In this document: positions 32,886-42,141 of the stretch, piece after piece | Numbering within the stretch: position 1 is the first letter of the stretch | Layout: each line of letters begins with the position of its first letter | Source of the DNA: Arachnia propionica | Lineage (GTDB): Bacteria; Actinomycetota; Actinomycetes; Propionibacteriales; Propionibacteriaceae | Assembly (NCBI RefSeq): GCF_037055325.1 | Contig: NZ_CP146373.1 | Location: 1,364,001-1,428,000 of the forward strand | Length of the DNA: 64,000 bases | Direction of reading: 5' to 3' | Translations under genes and position numbers: made by a program | Notes under the pieces: model-generated | What the model was told of the DNA's origin: nothing | Databases searched by the model: none | The model's input: the letters and a program-made list of their open reading frames with translations, nothing else

Positions 32886-35345
32886 TCAGAGCCCTTCGCG
32901 GGTGCGGCGGGCCAGTTCGGCGGTGGTCTGGTTGCTGATGGTCACGTGACCCGGCAACGGCAAGATCCGCTCGTGAACCGCGTCAACCAGCCACTCGGGC
33001 TGCGGGAAGAACTCCTTCTCCAGCTCCGCCGCCGGGGTGATAGCGTTGCGCGACCCCACCACCGTGACGGGCGCATCGAGGTGATCGAACGCGATGCTCT
33101 GCACCTTGGCCGCGACGTCCTGCAGGAAGGAGCCACGCTCCACCGCATCGGAGCTGAGCAGCAGCCGACCGGTTTTCTTCACCGACTCGACCACCGGATC
33201 GAGGTTCAGCGGGGCGACGAACCGCAGATCGATGACCTCAGCCGACAGCCCGTACTTCGACTGCAGGATGTCGGCGGCCTCGAGGGCCCGGTACAAGGTG
33301 GCGCCGAGGGTGGCGATGGTCAGGTCCGAGCCCTCGCGGCAAACCACCGGTTCCCCTTCCGGAACCTCGTAGTAGCCCTCCGGGACACCACCGGGCTGGA
33401 ACTCCTCGGCCTTGTCGTAGAGCAGCTGGGACTCGAAGAACACCACCGGGTCGGTGCCGCGCAGCGCCAGATTCATCATGCCCTTAGCGTCGTAGGGGGT
33501 GGCCGGGTAGTAGACCTTCAAACCGGGCATGTGTGCACACAGCGCCGACCAGTCCTGGGAGTGCTGGGCACCGTACTTGTTGCCGACGCTGACGCGGATC
33601 ACCAGCGGCATCTCCAGCAGACCCGCGGACATCGCCTGCCATTTCGCGGCCTGGTTGAAGATCTCGTCACCCGCACGGCCCAGGAAGTCGCAGTACATCA
33701 GTTCCACCAGCGCACGACCGCCGGAGAGGGCGTAGCCGACACCGGCGCCGACGATCGCGGCCTCCGAGATGGGCGAGTTGAACAGGCGATGGTAGGGCAG
33801 CAGCTCCGTCAGGCCACGATAGACGGCAAACGCGCCACCCCAGTCGCGGTTCTCCTCACCCCACGCAGCGAGCGTCGGGTCGGTGGCGAAGCGGTGCGCC
33901 ACGGCCTCGAAGATCGCATCGCGGTAGGCGAAGGCCTTGTTCTTGGAGACCGGTTTGCCGTTTTCGTCGCGGGCGGTACGGATCTTGTTCTTCAGCGCCT
34001 TGACGCGCGGGTTCTCGGCTAGCGGGGTGAGCAGCTGCGGTTCCTCTTCCGACAGCTTCTCCTTGGTGCCGTTGCTGTACATCACCGTGTCGATGAAGTC
34101 CATGTGCACGCGCGGGCTGAGGTCCTCATCGCGGGTCGCCAGGGCGATCACCTTGGTGAGGCGCTCGTCGAACCTCTGCTGAATGGCGTCCACGTCGGCC
34201 TGGGTGAGCACCTTGTTCTTGATCAGGTAGGCGGCGTAGTTCTTGAGGCCGTCGTGCTTCTCCCACAGCTCCACCTCCTCACGGGTGCGGTAGGAGGATG
34301 CGTCCGACGGGGAGTGCCCGGAGAAGCGGTAGGTGATGGTGTCGGTGAGCACCGGTCCGCGACCCGCGTCGAGGAGTTCACGTTTCCGGGCGACGGCGTC
34401 GGCGACGGCGAGCGGGTTGAGGCCGTCGACACGTTCGGCGTGCATGGCCTCCGGGTTCACGCCCATACCGACGCGCGCCAGGATGTCGTAGCCCATGGTT
34501 TCGCCGGAGGTCTGCCCACCCATGCCGTAGAAGTTGTTGAAGAAGTTGAACCAGATCGGCGGATTGCCCTCCACACCGTCCTTCCACAGGGTGCGGTACT
34601 GGTCCATGGCGGCCAGCATCATGGATTCCCAGACGGGGCCGCAGCCCATGGATGCGTCACCGATGTTCGCGATCACGATGCCTGCCCGGCGATTGATGCG
34701 CTTGAACAGCGCCGCTCCGGTGGCGATGTCCGCGGAGCCGCCGACGATGGCGTTGTTCGGCATGGAACCGAACGGGGTGAAGAAGGCGTGCATGGAACCG
34801 CCGAGGCCGCGGTTGAAACCGGCCTTGCGGGCGAACGTTTCGGCAACGGCACCGTAGAGGATGAAGTTCTCAGCGACATCGGCCAGGTCGTCGGCGGAGA
34901 CCTGCTCGGCGAAGGAGAGGGTCTCGCCGTCCAGGAATTCCTTCATGATGCGTTCCAGGTCCGCGGCATCGAGTTTGCGGGAGGCGGAGAAACACTTGGC
35001 GAGGATCTCGCCGTGGCTGCGGTGGGATCCGAAGACGAAGTCATCGGCCCCGAGCTGCGAGGCCTGCCCCACCACGGCGGATTCCTGTCCGATGCTGAGG
35101 TGCGCGGGGCCGCGGTGGTTGTACTCCACACCGTTCCAGGCGCCGGTGGTCTTGATGGAATTGAGCATGGTCTCGAAAGAGCGCACGGCGATCATGTCGT
35201 GCAGGATGTCGATGAGCCCCTGCTTGCCGTAGCGTTTCAGTTCCGCCTTGAAGTTGGGTTCGTAGGCGTTGACGGGGATCTCGGGCGCCGTGATGACGCC
35301 CTTGGCACGCACGTTCGTCGGATCGACGATGAGTGAGCGGGTCAT
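32886..35345 (-). CDS. 2-oxoacid dehydrogenase E1, alpha and beta fused
   Basis: 819 residues combining both E1 chains. The alpha part (to ~400) has [24 protein letters not shown], and the thiamine-diphosphate motif [15 protein letters not shown] ending in FFNNFYG, plus [13 protein letters not shown]. The beta part (from ~460) shows [40 protein letters not shown] and [14 protein letters not shown]1 decarboxylates a 2-oxoacid and loads the acyl group onto the E2 lipoyl lysine. Pyruvate, a branched-chain 2-oxoacid or acetoin could be the substrate; fused chains of ~800 residues occur in several such complexes. Third in the operon after E2 and E3. Confidence 0.9.
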   Translation of the reverse strand: MTRSLIVDPTNVRAKGVITAPEIPVNAYEPNFKAELKRYGKQGLIDILHDMIAVRSFETMLNSIKTTGAWNGVEYNHRGPAHLSIGQESAVVGQASQLGADDFVFGSHRSHGEILAKCFSASRKLDAADLERIMKEFLDGETLSFAEQVSADDLADVAENFILYGAVAETFARKAGFNRGLGGSMHAFFTPFGSMPNNAIVGGSADIATGAALFKRINRRAGIVIANIGDASMGCGPVWESMMLAAMDQYRTLWKDGVEGNPPIWFNFFNNFYGMGGQTSGETMGYDILARVGMGVNPEAMHAERVDGLNPLAVADAVARKRELLDAGRGPVLTDTITYRFSGHSPSDASSYRTREEVELWEKHDGLKNYAAYLIKNKVLTQADVDAIQQRFDERLTKVIALATRDEDLSPRVHMDFIDTVMYSNGTKEKLSEEEPQLLTPLAENPRVKALKNKIRTARDENGKPVSKNKAFAYRDAIFEAVAHRFATDPTLAAWGEENRDWGGAFAVYRGLTELLPYHRLFNSPISEAAIVGAGVGYALSGGRALVELMYCDFLGRAGDEIFNQAAKWQAMSAGLLEMPLVIRVSVGNKYGAQHSQDWSALCAHMPGLKVYYPATPYDAKGMMNLALRGTDPVVFFESQLLYDKAEEFQPGGVPEGYYEVPEGEPVVCREGSDLTIATLGATLYRALEAADILQSKYGLSAEVIDLRFVAPLNLDPVVESVKKTGRLLLSSDAVERGSFLQDVAAKVQSIAFDHLDAPVTVVGSRNAITPAAELEKEFFPQPEWLVDAVHERILPLPGHVTISNQTTAELARRTREGL

Positions 35346-35372
35346 AGTTTTGTTGTCTCTTTTCCTTGTCGA

Positions 35373-36740
35373 TCAGGCCTTGGCCGCCCAGGCGGCCTCG
35401 CGGATCAGTTCACTGACTGTGGGATGGGGGAAGACGAGCTGACGCAGGTCGGTGAGGTCCAGTTCGGTTTCCAGCACGGCGGAGGCGCCCCAGATCATCT
35501 CGGCCGCATAGCTGCCCAGCACATGAATGCCCAGCACCTGGCGGGTCTCGGCGTCGAGGATGAGTTTGGCCAGTCCCGGGGCCTGGAGACCGTTCTCGGC
35601 CACGAACCGACCGGACATGTAGCCGGGGACGCTCGCGGTGATAACGTCGCGGCCCGCCTTCCTGGCCGCGGTCTCGGTGAGTCCGATGCCGGCGCACTCG
35701 GGGGCGGTGTAGACAGCCCACGGGACGGTGTGCCAGCGCATCACCTCGCCGCGGCGGTGGGCCTCGGGGTCGAGGATGTTGGCGGCGGCCACCTCGCCCA
35801 TGCGGTAGGCGGCGTGGGCCAGCAGGCTGCGACCAGTGACGTCCCCGATCGCCCACACGTTCGGCAGGTTGGTGCGCATCCGGTCATCAACGACCACTCC
35901 GCGACCGGAGTACTCCAGGCCGGTGTTCTCTGCACCCCAGCCGTCGACTGCGGGCCTGCGCCCGACGGCCATCAACACGTAGTCGGCCTCGACGCTCTCC
36001 TCGGCGCCGTCGGCGGTGGTCCAGTTCACCTTTCCACCGTCGATGGATGTGACCCGGCAGCCAAGTTTGAAGGTGACGTCCTTCAGGGCCTTGCGGAGCT
36101 GCGCGGCCACGTCGTCGTCGGCGAAGGGGACGATCTCGGGCAGCATCTCGATGACGGTGACCTGCGTTCCGAGCATGGAGTACAGCGAGGCGAACTCCAC
36201 CCCGATGACGCCGCCGCCGATCACGGCCAGGCGTTCCGGAATCTCCGGCAACGAGAGGGCGCCGGTGGAGTCGATGACCAACGGGTTGTCCTTGGCGCCG
36301 GGGATGGGAGGCATCACGGGCACCGATCCGGTGGCGAGGATCACGTGGGTGGCGGTGTGGGTGGTGCCGTCGACGGTGACCTTCCCGGGGCCGTCGAAGG
36401 TGCCGTGGCCGTGCACGACGGTGACCCCGGCCTTCTTCTCGGTGGCGGCGACCCCGCCAACGAGGGTGGAGACCACCTTGTCCTTCCATTTCTGCAGGGC
36501 GGACCAGTCGACATGGGCGCCGTCGATCTTCACCCCGAACTGGGCTCCGTGACGGGCGTGGTCGTAGGTCTTGGCAGCCCCGAGAAGGGTTTTGGTGGGG
36601 ATGCACCCCACGTTCAGGCAGGTGCCGCCCAACGAGGCGGCCTCGACGAGGAGCACCTTCTTCCCCGCGTGGCCGAGCCGCTCGGCGGCGATGTAGCCGC
36701 CGGGGCCGCCGCCCAGCACGATGACGTCATGGTCGGTCAT
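35373..36740 (-). CDS. lpdA: Dihydrolipoyl dehydrogenase (E3)
   Basis: 455 residues, full length. FAD-binding VIVLGGGPGGYIAAERL, redox disulfide GGTCLNVGCIPTK (Cys41, Cys46), NAD-binding VIGGGVIGVEFASLYSMLG, second FAD motif VWAIGDVTG, and the catalytic histidine in VFPHPTVSEL near the C-terminus. It reoxidises the dihydrolipoamide of E2 with NAD+. It lies 11 nt after E2 and 27 nt before E1 on the same strand, making a complete complex-specific set. Confidence 0.95.
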   Translation of the reverse strand: MTDHDVIVLGGGPGGYIAAERLGHAGKKVLLVEAASLGGTCLNVGCIPTKTLLGAAKTYDHARHGAQFGVKIDGAHVDWSALQKWKDKVVSTLVGGVAATEKKAGVTVVHGHGTFDGPGKVTVDGTTHTATHVILATGSVPVMPPIPGAKDNPLVIDSTGALSLPEIPERLAVIGGGVIGVEFASLYSMLGTQVTVIEMLPEIVPFADDDVAAQLRKALKDVTFKLGCRVTSIDGGKVNWTTADGAEESVEADYVLMAVGRRPAVDGWGAENTGLEYSGRGVVVDDRMRTNLPNVWAIGDVTGRSLLAHAAYRMGEVAAANILDPEAHRRGEVMRWHTVPWAVYTAPECAGIGLTETAARKAGRDVITASVPGYMSGRFVAENGLQAPGLAKLILDAETRQVLGIHVLGSYAAEMIWGASAVLETELDLTDLRQLVFPHPTVSELIREAAWAAKA

Positions 36741-36751
36741 TGTTCGTCCTC

Positions 36752-38113
36752 TCAGCTCAGGGCGGCCAGTTCGATGTTCTCGAGGAAGGCCACGAGGTCC
36801 TGCAGGAAACGGGCCGCGTCGGCGCCGTCGATGACCCGGTGGTCGGCGGTCAGCGACAACCCGATGCGCTGCTCGACGCGGACCTTGCCCTTCTCATCCG
36901 CGTAGGCGCGCGGGAAGATGGCGTCGACGCCGAGGATCGCGGTCTGGGGCACGTTCAGCAGCGGGGTGAAGTGTTCGATGCCGAAACCACCCAGATTGGA
37001 GACGGTGAAGGTGGCCCCGCCCAGCAGGTCGGGGCTGATGCTGCCCTCGATGGCCTGCGTGGCGAGGTCCTTGCAGATCGCGGAGAATTGGCCGAGGCTG
37101 AGCTGCGAGGCGTTGCGCACCGTCGGGACGAGGAGGCCGCGCGGGGTGTCGCAGGCAAAACCGAGGTGGACCCGCTCGAAGGTGGTCAGCACGCCGTCCT
37201 CGAGGTGGGCGTTGTGGGCGGGGTGCTTGGCGGCGGTCCTGACGGCTGCGAATCCGACGAGGTCGCCGATGGTCACCTTGTTCAGGCCGAGCGCCGGGTC
37301 GGAGTTCTTCAGCTTCTTGCGCATGTCGAGGAGACCCTGGGCCCGCGCGGTAGTGGTGTAGGTGAGCTGCGCGGAGCTGGCCAGGGAGTGCATCATCCGC
37401 TCGGAGATCACCTTGCGGATACCCTTCAGCGGGGTGCTTGTGCTGGGTCCGGGGAAGTCCGGGTCGGCTCCCACGACCGCCCCGGGGGCCGGTGTCGGCT
37501 CGTGGGTCCCCCCTGCCGGTGCGGCGGGGGCGGCGAGGTCGGCCTGGCTGACGCGGCCGCCAAGCCCGGTGCCCTCACCCGCGACCGCTCCGGCCCGGGC
37601 CGCCGCCCTGGTGGTGGTCTCGGCGACGGCGGCAACGTCGCGTGCGATCACGCGACCTCCGGGGCCGGTGCCCGCGGGAACGGTCGCGATGTCGATGCCC
37701 TCTGCGGCGGCCAGGTTACGGGCACGCGGACTGGAACCGCGGCCATCACCGGCCACGGAAGTGCTGGTGGACGCCTGCACCGCGGGCTCGGCGCCCGCGA
37801 CGGCGGTGTGTTCGGGGGTCTCCTCCTGCGCGGCGCCGAAATCCACCTCCGCGAGCACGGGAGCGGGATCCTCACCGGGTTCCCCGACCACGAGGAGGGG
37901 CTGCATGACGGGGACATCGTCGCCCTCGGCCCACAGCAGCTTCAGTACGGTTCCGGACGCGGTGCTGGGCACCTCCATGGAGGCTTTGTCGGTCTCCACC
38001 TCACAGAGGATGCCGTTCTCGGCAATGGTGTCGCCCTCCTTGACCAGCCAGGACACGATGAGACAGGACTCGACGCTGTTCCCGAGGGCCGGCATGACTA
38101 TGACGGTTGCCAT
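36752..38113 (-). CDS. 2-oxoacid dehydrogenase E2 (lipoyl acyltransferase)
   Basis: 453 residues from ATG 38113 (AGGAG upstream); the in-frame extension overlaps the regulator gene. One lipoyl domain (residues 1-75) with the lipoyl lysine 43 in ETDKASMEV. A long Ala/Pro hinge follows. One clear peripheral-subunit-binding domain (SPRARNLAAAEGIDI...GPGGRVIARDV) is followed by a second partial copy (GLGGRVSQADL), and then the catalytic domain ending SLTADHRVIDGADAARFL. It transfers the acyl group from lipoamide to CoA. The lipoate ligase at 56993 could load the lipoyl domain. Confidence 0.92.
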   Translation of the reverse strand: MATVIVMPALGNSVESCLIVSWLVKEGDTIAENGILCEVETDKASMEVPSTASGTVLKLLWAEGDDVPVMQPLLVVGEPGEDPAPVLAEVDFGAAQEETPEHTAVAGAEPAVQASTSTSVAGDGRGSSPRARNLAAAEGIDIATVPAGTGPGGRVIARDVAAVAETTTRAAARAGAVAGEGTGLGGRVSQADLAAPAAPAGGTHEPTPAPGAVVGADPDFPGPSTSTPLKGIRKVISERMMHSLASSAQLTYTTTARAQGLLDMRKKLKNSDPALGLNKVTIGDLVGFAAVRTAAKHPAHNAHLEDGVLTTFERVHLGFACDTPRGLLVPTVRNASQLSLGQFSAICKDLATQAIEGSISPDLLGGATFTVSNLGGFGIEHFTPLLNVPQTAILGVDAIFPRAYADEKGKVRVEQRIGLSLTADHRVIDGADAARFLQDLVAFLENIELAALS

Positions 38114-38123
38114 TTGGTTTCTC

Positions 38124-38876
38124 CTAGACGATGCGAACGTTGGTGTGTTCCTTGAGGGCCTCCACGGCATCGTCGGGGAGACCGGAGTCGGTGATGATGC
38201 CCGTGATGGCATCCAGCGGTAGGAAGGAGACGAACCCCGCCTGCCCGAACTTGCTGGAATCGGCCACCAGCCAGGTCTGTTCGGCACGCTCCCGCATGGT
38301 GGTGGCCACCTGAGCGCCCTCGACGAAACGCGTCGTCAACCCGCGTTCCGGAGAGAAACCGTCGGTGCCGAGGAAGGCGATTCGGGTATTGAAATCGGCA
38401 ATAGCGCGCTCCGCGAGGGGGCCGACGAGGGATTCCGACTCCGGTCGGAACACCCCACCCGCGAGGATGATGTTCAACGCAGGATTGGCGCGAGCATTGT
38501 TGAACACCAGCGTCGAGTTGGTGACGATCTGCACCCCTCGCCTGTTGGTCAGGTGCCGGGCGATCAACGCCGCAGTGGTGCCGGCCTCGATCATGACGGT
38601 GTCGTCGTCGCTGATCAGCTCTGCCGCGGCCTGTGCGATCTTCTCCTTGGCCTCCACGTTGACCTGCTGCCGCTGCAGGATTCCTTGAAGAGTGATGGGC
38701 CGCGCCCCGCCACGGGTGCGCACCAGCATGCCCTGTTGTTCAAGGGTGCGCAGATGGCCGCGAATGGTCACCTCGGAGACCCCGAAGTCGCTGGCCAGGC
38801 CGGAGACGCTCAGCCGACCATCGTCGGCCAGCTTTGCGAGGATCGCGCTCTCGCGTTCTGTGCGTTCCACCGCCAT
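38124..38876 (-). CDS. DeoR/GlpR-family transcriptional regulator
   Basis: 250 residues from ATG 38876 (GGAAGG upstream). N-terminal winged helix ESAILAKLADDGRLSVSGLA with SDFGVSEVTIRGHLRTLEQQG, the wing LVRTRGGARP, then a sugar-phosphate isomerase-like sensor domain with MIEAGTTAALIARHL, LAGGVFRPESESLVG and FLGTDGFSPERG. DeoR proteins usually repress sugar or polyol operons and release DNA on binding a phosphorylated intermediate. It is the first gene of the operon E2-E3-E1-PHP-SDR-MDR, 10 bp before E2, so an autoregulated catabolic operon is the simplest reading. Confidence 0.92.
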   Translation of the reverse strand: MAVERTERESAILAKLADDGRLSVSGLASDFGVSEVTIRGHLRTLEQQGMLVRTRGGARPITLQGILQRQQVNVEAKEKIAQAAAELISDDDTVMIEAGTTAALIARHLTNRRGVQIVTNSTLVFNNARANPALNIILAGGVFRPESESLVGPLAERAIADFNTRIAFLGTDGFSPERGLTTRFVEGAQVATTMRERAEQTWLVADSSKFGQAGFVSFLPLDAITGIITDSGLPDDAVEALKEHTNVRIV

Positions 38877-38896
38877 CGCTAGACCCTTCCGTTTAC

Positions 38897-38915
38897 TTAC
38901 GAAACCCTTTCGCAA
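38897..38915. promoter_or_regulatory. Candidate DeoR operator (TTACGAAA-CCC-TTTCGCAA)
   Basis: Eight-base arms with one mismatch around three bases, 21 bp upstream of the regulator start. The GAAA/TTTC half-sites resemble those of several DeoR-family operators. The block CGATACCCGATCG follows at 38922-38934 and recurs exactly at 39269-39281. Confidence 0.45.
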
Positions 38916-38934
38916 GACCTACGATACCCGATCG

Positions 38935-39552
38935 TTTCTAGCCGTCAAGAAGCAGTAACGCAGATCGCCTACACCCTTGTCCACCCCCACACACCTCCCG
39001 ACAACGACGAACATCGGAACCCACCCCCGCTCGCCGCGAATCAATAAAGCCTCACCGCACGCGAAGGAAAACCCTCAACCCCACCCGAATCCACCCATCC
39101 TCAGGAAAGCAGCACTGCACGCAGGGAAAAACACTCAGGACACCCTCTAAACGCTCGGTGATTCGACTGCTCCACTACACGCGAGGAGAAAGCGCCTCAC
39201 AATAAGTTACATGCACGAAAGTTAATTCACCGCCCCTTCAAGCATCCTCTGACTATGGGTTTACCGAGCGATACCCGATCGCGAACAAGCCTCACGCCTG
39301 AAGAAACGGTCTGCAGCACGCGCGAGAAACACTCACCCCAGCCCATACACCCGGCACGCTGAATAACCGAGAGGATGACAAAACCGCAATGTAAACCCGA
39401 AAGCCCCTCAATCCTTCAGACACCCTCCTCCAATACACAAGATCCGGGGCGCATGAGGTATGCTCGCGACCGGCAAAAGTTAACTACACCCACCCCTCAC
39501 AACCCGAAGTTTCCCAAGGCGATATCAAACAACAACTTCACCAGGAGGCTCT
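38935..39552. other. Long low-G intergenic region with degenerate 60-bp-spaced repeats
   Basis: About 620 bp without a convincing gene, poor in G on the plus strand. Motifs close to CACGCGAAGGAAAAACACTCA start at 39057, 39117 and 39177 (exact 60-bp steps), with a fourth variant at 39316. The 13-mer CGATACCCGATCG occurs at both ends (38922 and 39269). A possible -10 box TATGCT lies at 39459-39464, about 90 nt before the synthase gene. Divergent promoters for the DeoR operon and the glucan operon must lie here. Confidence 0.5.
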
Positions 39553-41397
39553 GTGTCCTCGCCACGCCGTCCCCGGCGCCGCCGATCAAAAGTTGATTTA
39601 TCAACTGTCAATGCCAACACCGAACTAGCACTTGTCGACGACCTCGCTCCTGAGGAGCGTCGAGCCTCGACCTCGGGTCGCTACTCCCCGACCCTGCTCC
39701 TGGTGGCCCTGCTCGCCTCGATTGGTGTGTTCGCCTATACGGCTTTCATCCTCACCCCCGCTTTCAGGGGTGATCTCATTCCTTGGCTCATCGTCATGAC
39801 ATGCGAGCTGATTCTCATTTTCCAGGCTTCCATGGCCCTGTGGACGATGCTCTCGGGCTATGGCCGCCAACCCAGCTACAGATTCCAAACTGCCCAGGCC
39901 AAGCTGTTCAACCCGCAGCTCAACGCCCGCATGAGGATCACCGCCGACCCCACGAAGTGGCCCATGTACCTGAATGATCGCCAGGTCGACGTGGATGTGC
40001 TCATCACGGTCTACGGCGAACCACTGGATGTCATCGAGACCACCGCCCGGGCAGCCATGGCTATGCACGGCCGCCACATCACGTGGATTCTGGACGATGG
40101 AGATTCCGACGAGGTACGCGACTTGGCCAAGAGCCTTGGCTGCCGCTACGTGCGTCGCCTAGGCAGCTCCGGCGCGAAGGCGGGCAACATCAACAACGCG
40201 CTGTCCGTCGCCAAAGCTGAGTTCTTCGTCATTTTTGATGCCGATTTCGTCGCCAAACCCGATTTTCTCTACGAGACGGTCCCATTCATGGAGGACTCGA
40301 ACGTGGCCTTCGTGCAGACCCCTCAGGTCTACGGCAACCTCAACAACATCGTCTCCCGTGGCGCGGGCTTCATCCAAATGGTCTTTTACCGCTTCATCCA
40401 GCCGGGCCGCAACGAGTTCAACGCCGCTTTCTGCGTTGGCACCAACGTGTTGTTCCGCCGCGTCGCGGTCAAGGACATCGGCGGGATCTACACCCAGTCC
40501 AAGTCTGAGGACATCTGGACCTCCATCCTCATGCACGAGAGAGGCTGGCGCTCGATCTTCCAGCCCAAGGAACTCGCCATCGGCGACACCCCCGACACCA
40601 TCGAGTCCTACAGCAAACAGCAGCTCCGGTGGGCCACCGGCGGGTTCGAGATCCTGTTCACGCACAACCCCCTCAGCCCACGTCGGCGTCTCCGCATGGA
40701 CCAGCGAATCATGTACTTCGCGACATGCACCTTCTATTTCACGGGTATAGCCCCAGGCCTTCTCATGCTGGTCCCGATCCTGGAGGTTTTCTTCGATCTA
40801 CGCCCCGTGACGCTGGCAGTCAAATGGTACGAATGGGCCCTGTTCTACCCCGGCTTCTATGGCATGCAGATATTGCTGGCGGCGGTGATCGCAGGTACCT
40901 TCCGCTGGGAGGTCCTCCTGCTGGCAGCGAACTCTTTCCCGATTTACATCAAGGCTTTCTTCAACGCCTTGCTCAAAGTGGACACGAAGTGGTCGGTAAC
41001 CGGCGCGACCGGCGGCAAGGCATCGGCCTTCAACTTCATGATGGTGCAGGTCTGGGCATTCGTTTTCATGCTTGGAACCTCCATCGTCTCGATCTATCGG
41101 GACTACTCCATGGGACACGTCAACATCGCCACGTTCTGGTGTCTTTTGAACACCTTCTTCCTTGGCGCTTTCGTCGTGACGGCCTTCTTGGAGAACCGGC
41201 AGAGGAAGCGGGAGCAAAATCTGGATGACACCCAACCCAAGCGCGAGCTGGCACCATCCGGCCCCCTCGGTCCTGACAAGCAGCTGGTTTCGGAGGCCAA
41301 GCACCCCGAGGCCTTGGATGCAGAAGCCATTCTGGACGCCCAGGTAGCCAAGGGCGCCCTTGCCGAGAACCCCGAACTTCCCAACCGAAAGGGCTGA
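39553..41397 (+). CDS. Family-2 processive glycosyltransferase (BcsA/curdlan-synthase-like)
   Basis: 614 residues from GTG 39553 (AGGAGG upstream). Two N-terminal membrane helices, a cytosolic GT-A domain, then four or five more helices. Catalytic motifs in order: DDGDSD (181-186), DAD (229-231), SED (318-320, the general base) and QQLRW (356-360). These are the D,D,D,Q(Q/R)xRW residues of processive beta-glycan synthases. Such enzymes polymerise a UDP-sugar and push the chain through their own membrane channel. No PilZ domain follows, so c-di-GMP control is not evident. The GH81 partner gene suggests a beta-1,3-glucan product. Confidence 0.88.
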   Translation: MSSPRRPRRRRSKVDLSTVNANTELALVDDLAPEERRASTSGRYSPTLLLVALLASIGVFAYTAFILTPAFRGDLIPWLIVMTCELILIFQASMALWTMLSGYGRQPSYRFQTAQAKLFNPQLNARMRITADPTKWPMYLNDRQVDVDVLITVYGEPLDVIETTARAAMAMHGRHITWILDDGDSDEVRDLAKSLGCRYVRRLGSSGAKAGNINNALSVAKAEFFVIFDADFVAKPDFLYETVPFMEDSNVAFVQTPQVYGNLNNIVSRGAGFIQMVFYRFIQPGRNEFNAAFCVGTNVLFRRVAVKDIGGIYTQSKSEDIWTSILMHERGWRSIFQPKELAIGDTPDTIESYSKQQLRWATGGFEILFTHNPLSPRRRLRMDQRIMYFATCTFYFTGIAPGLLMLVPILEVFFDLRPVTLAVKWYEWALFYPGFYGMQILLAAVIAGTFRWEVLLLAANSFPIYIKAFFNALLKVDTKWSVTGATGGKASAFNFMMVQVWAFVFMLGTSIVSIYRDYSMGHVNIATFWCLLNTFFLGAFVVTAFLENRQRKREQNLDDTQPKRELAPSGPLGPDKQLVSEAKHPEALDAEAILDAQVAKGALAENPELPNRKG

Positions 41398-41400
41398 CCC

Positions 41401-42141
41401 GTGTCCTTCCTGAATCGTCTCAAACTCTTCCTCGGTATCGTCCTGGTCATCCTCGTCCTCGGCGTTCTGACCTTGCTGTTCAACCAACGACAAAACCAGG
41501 TGACCAGCATCGCGGCCCGCGTCGAGGCCCCTCGCACGGTGATAGCCTCCCCGTACTCCGGTGTGGTCAAGGAGCATTACAAGAATCCCGGTGATTCCGT
41601 GTCGACTGGCGAAAAACTCTTCACCATCAACAGCAACCTGAACGACATGATAAAGCTCGGGATAAATCCCACCAGCACCGATGCCTACACAGTGGAAATA
41701 GACTCCGGGACCGTCACCTTCAAGGCCACCGTCGACGGCTACCTGGACAATTTCACGGCAGTCAAGGGCAGTTATGTCAACAGCAACGAGCGCTTGGCGG
41801 AGATCGTCGCCAGCACGAACAAGACCGTGGTGGCGACGTTCCAGCTCAATCCCTCCGACTACGGGCGAATTGAACACGACGCTCCGGTTGCCATTCACCT
41901 GCCGGACGGCCAGCGCGTGGAGGGGCAGGTCATGGGCGTCAACATCGGCACTGATGAGGAGACGAAGAAGACCATCACCGAGGTTACGGTCTCCAGCGAC
42001 AGACTCCAGGAGGAGGATCTCACGCTGCTCACCCGCCGCAACACACCCGTCACCGCAGTCATGAGCCTGCGCGACGACGGGATTCTGGCCGGCCCCACAC
42101 AGACGTTGCGGGAGTTCCTCGTGAAGATCGGTCTGCGGTGA
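41401..42141 (+). CDS. HlyD/membrane-fusion-like protein
   Basis: 246 residues from GTG 41401, three nucleotides after the synthase stop. A single N-terminal membrane helix (LFLGIVLVILVLGVLTLLF) anchors an extracytoplasmic domain. A split biotinyl-lipoyl-like fold is visible: VIASPYSGVVKEHYKNPGDSVSTGEKLFTI and TVTFKATVDGYLDNFTAVKGSYVNSNERLAEI. A beta-barrel part with HLPDGQRVEGQVMGVNIG follows. In the polysaccharide systems of Gram-negative bacteria a similar protein (Alg44 or BcsB position) contacts the growing chain; the same role is inferred here from operon order. Confidence 0.78.
   Translation: MSFLNRLKLFLGIVLVILVLGVLTLLFNQRQNQVTSIAARVEAPRTVIASPYSGVVKEHYKNPGDSVSTGEKLFTINSNLNDMIKLGINPTSTDAYTVEIDSGTVTFKATVDGYLDNFTAVKGSYVNSNERLAEIVASTNKTVVATFQLNPSDYGRIEHDAPVAIHLPDGQRVEGQVMGVNIGTDEETKKTITEVTVSSDRLQEEDLTLLTRRNTPVTAVMSLRDDGILAGPTQTLREFLVKIGLR

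Noticed and set aside
39057..39340. CRISPR array
   Set aside because: The 60-bp spacing is suggestive, but the repeats differ from each other at many positions, the fourth is out of step, and there are no cas genes in the window.
39400..39552. c-di-GMP or c-di-AMP riboswitch in the leader of the glucan synthase gene
   Set aside because: I looked for the conserved cores of both classes and did not see them; the leader is G-poor and unstructured by eye.
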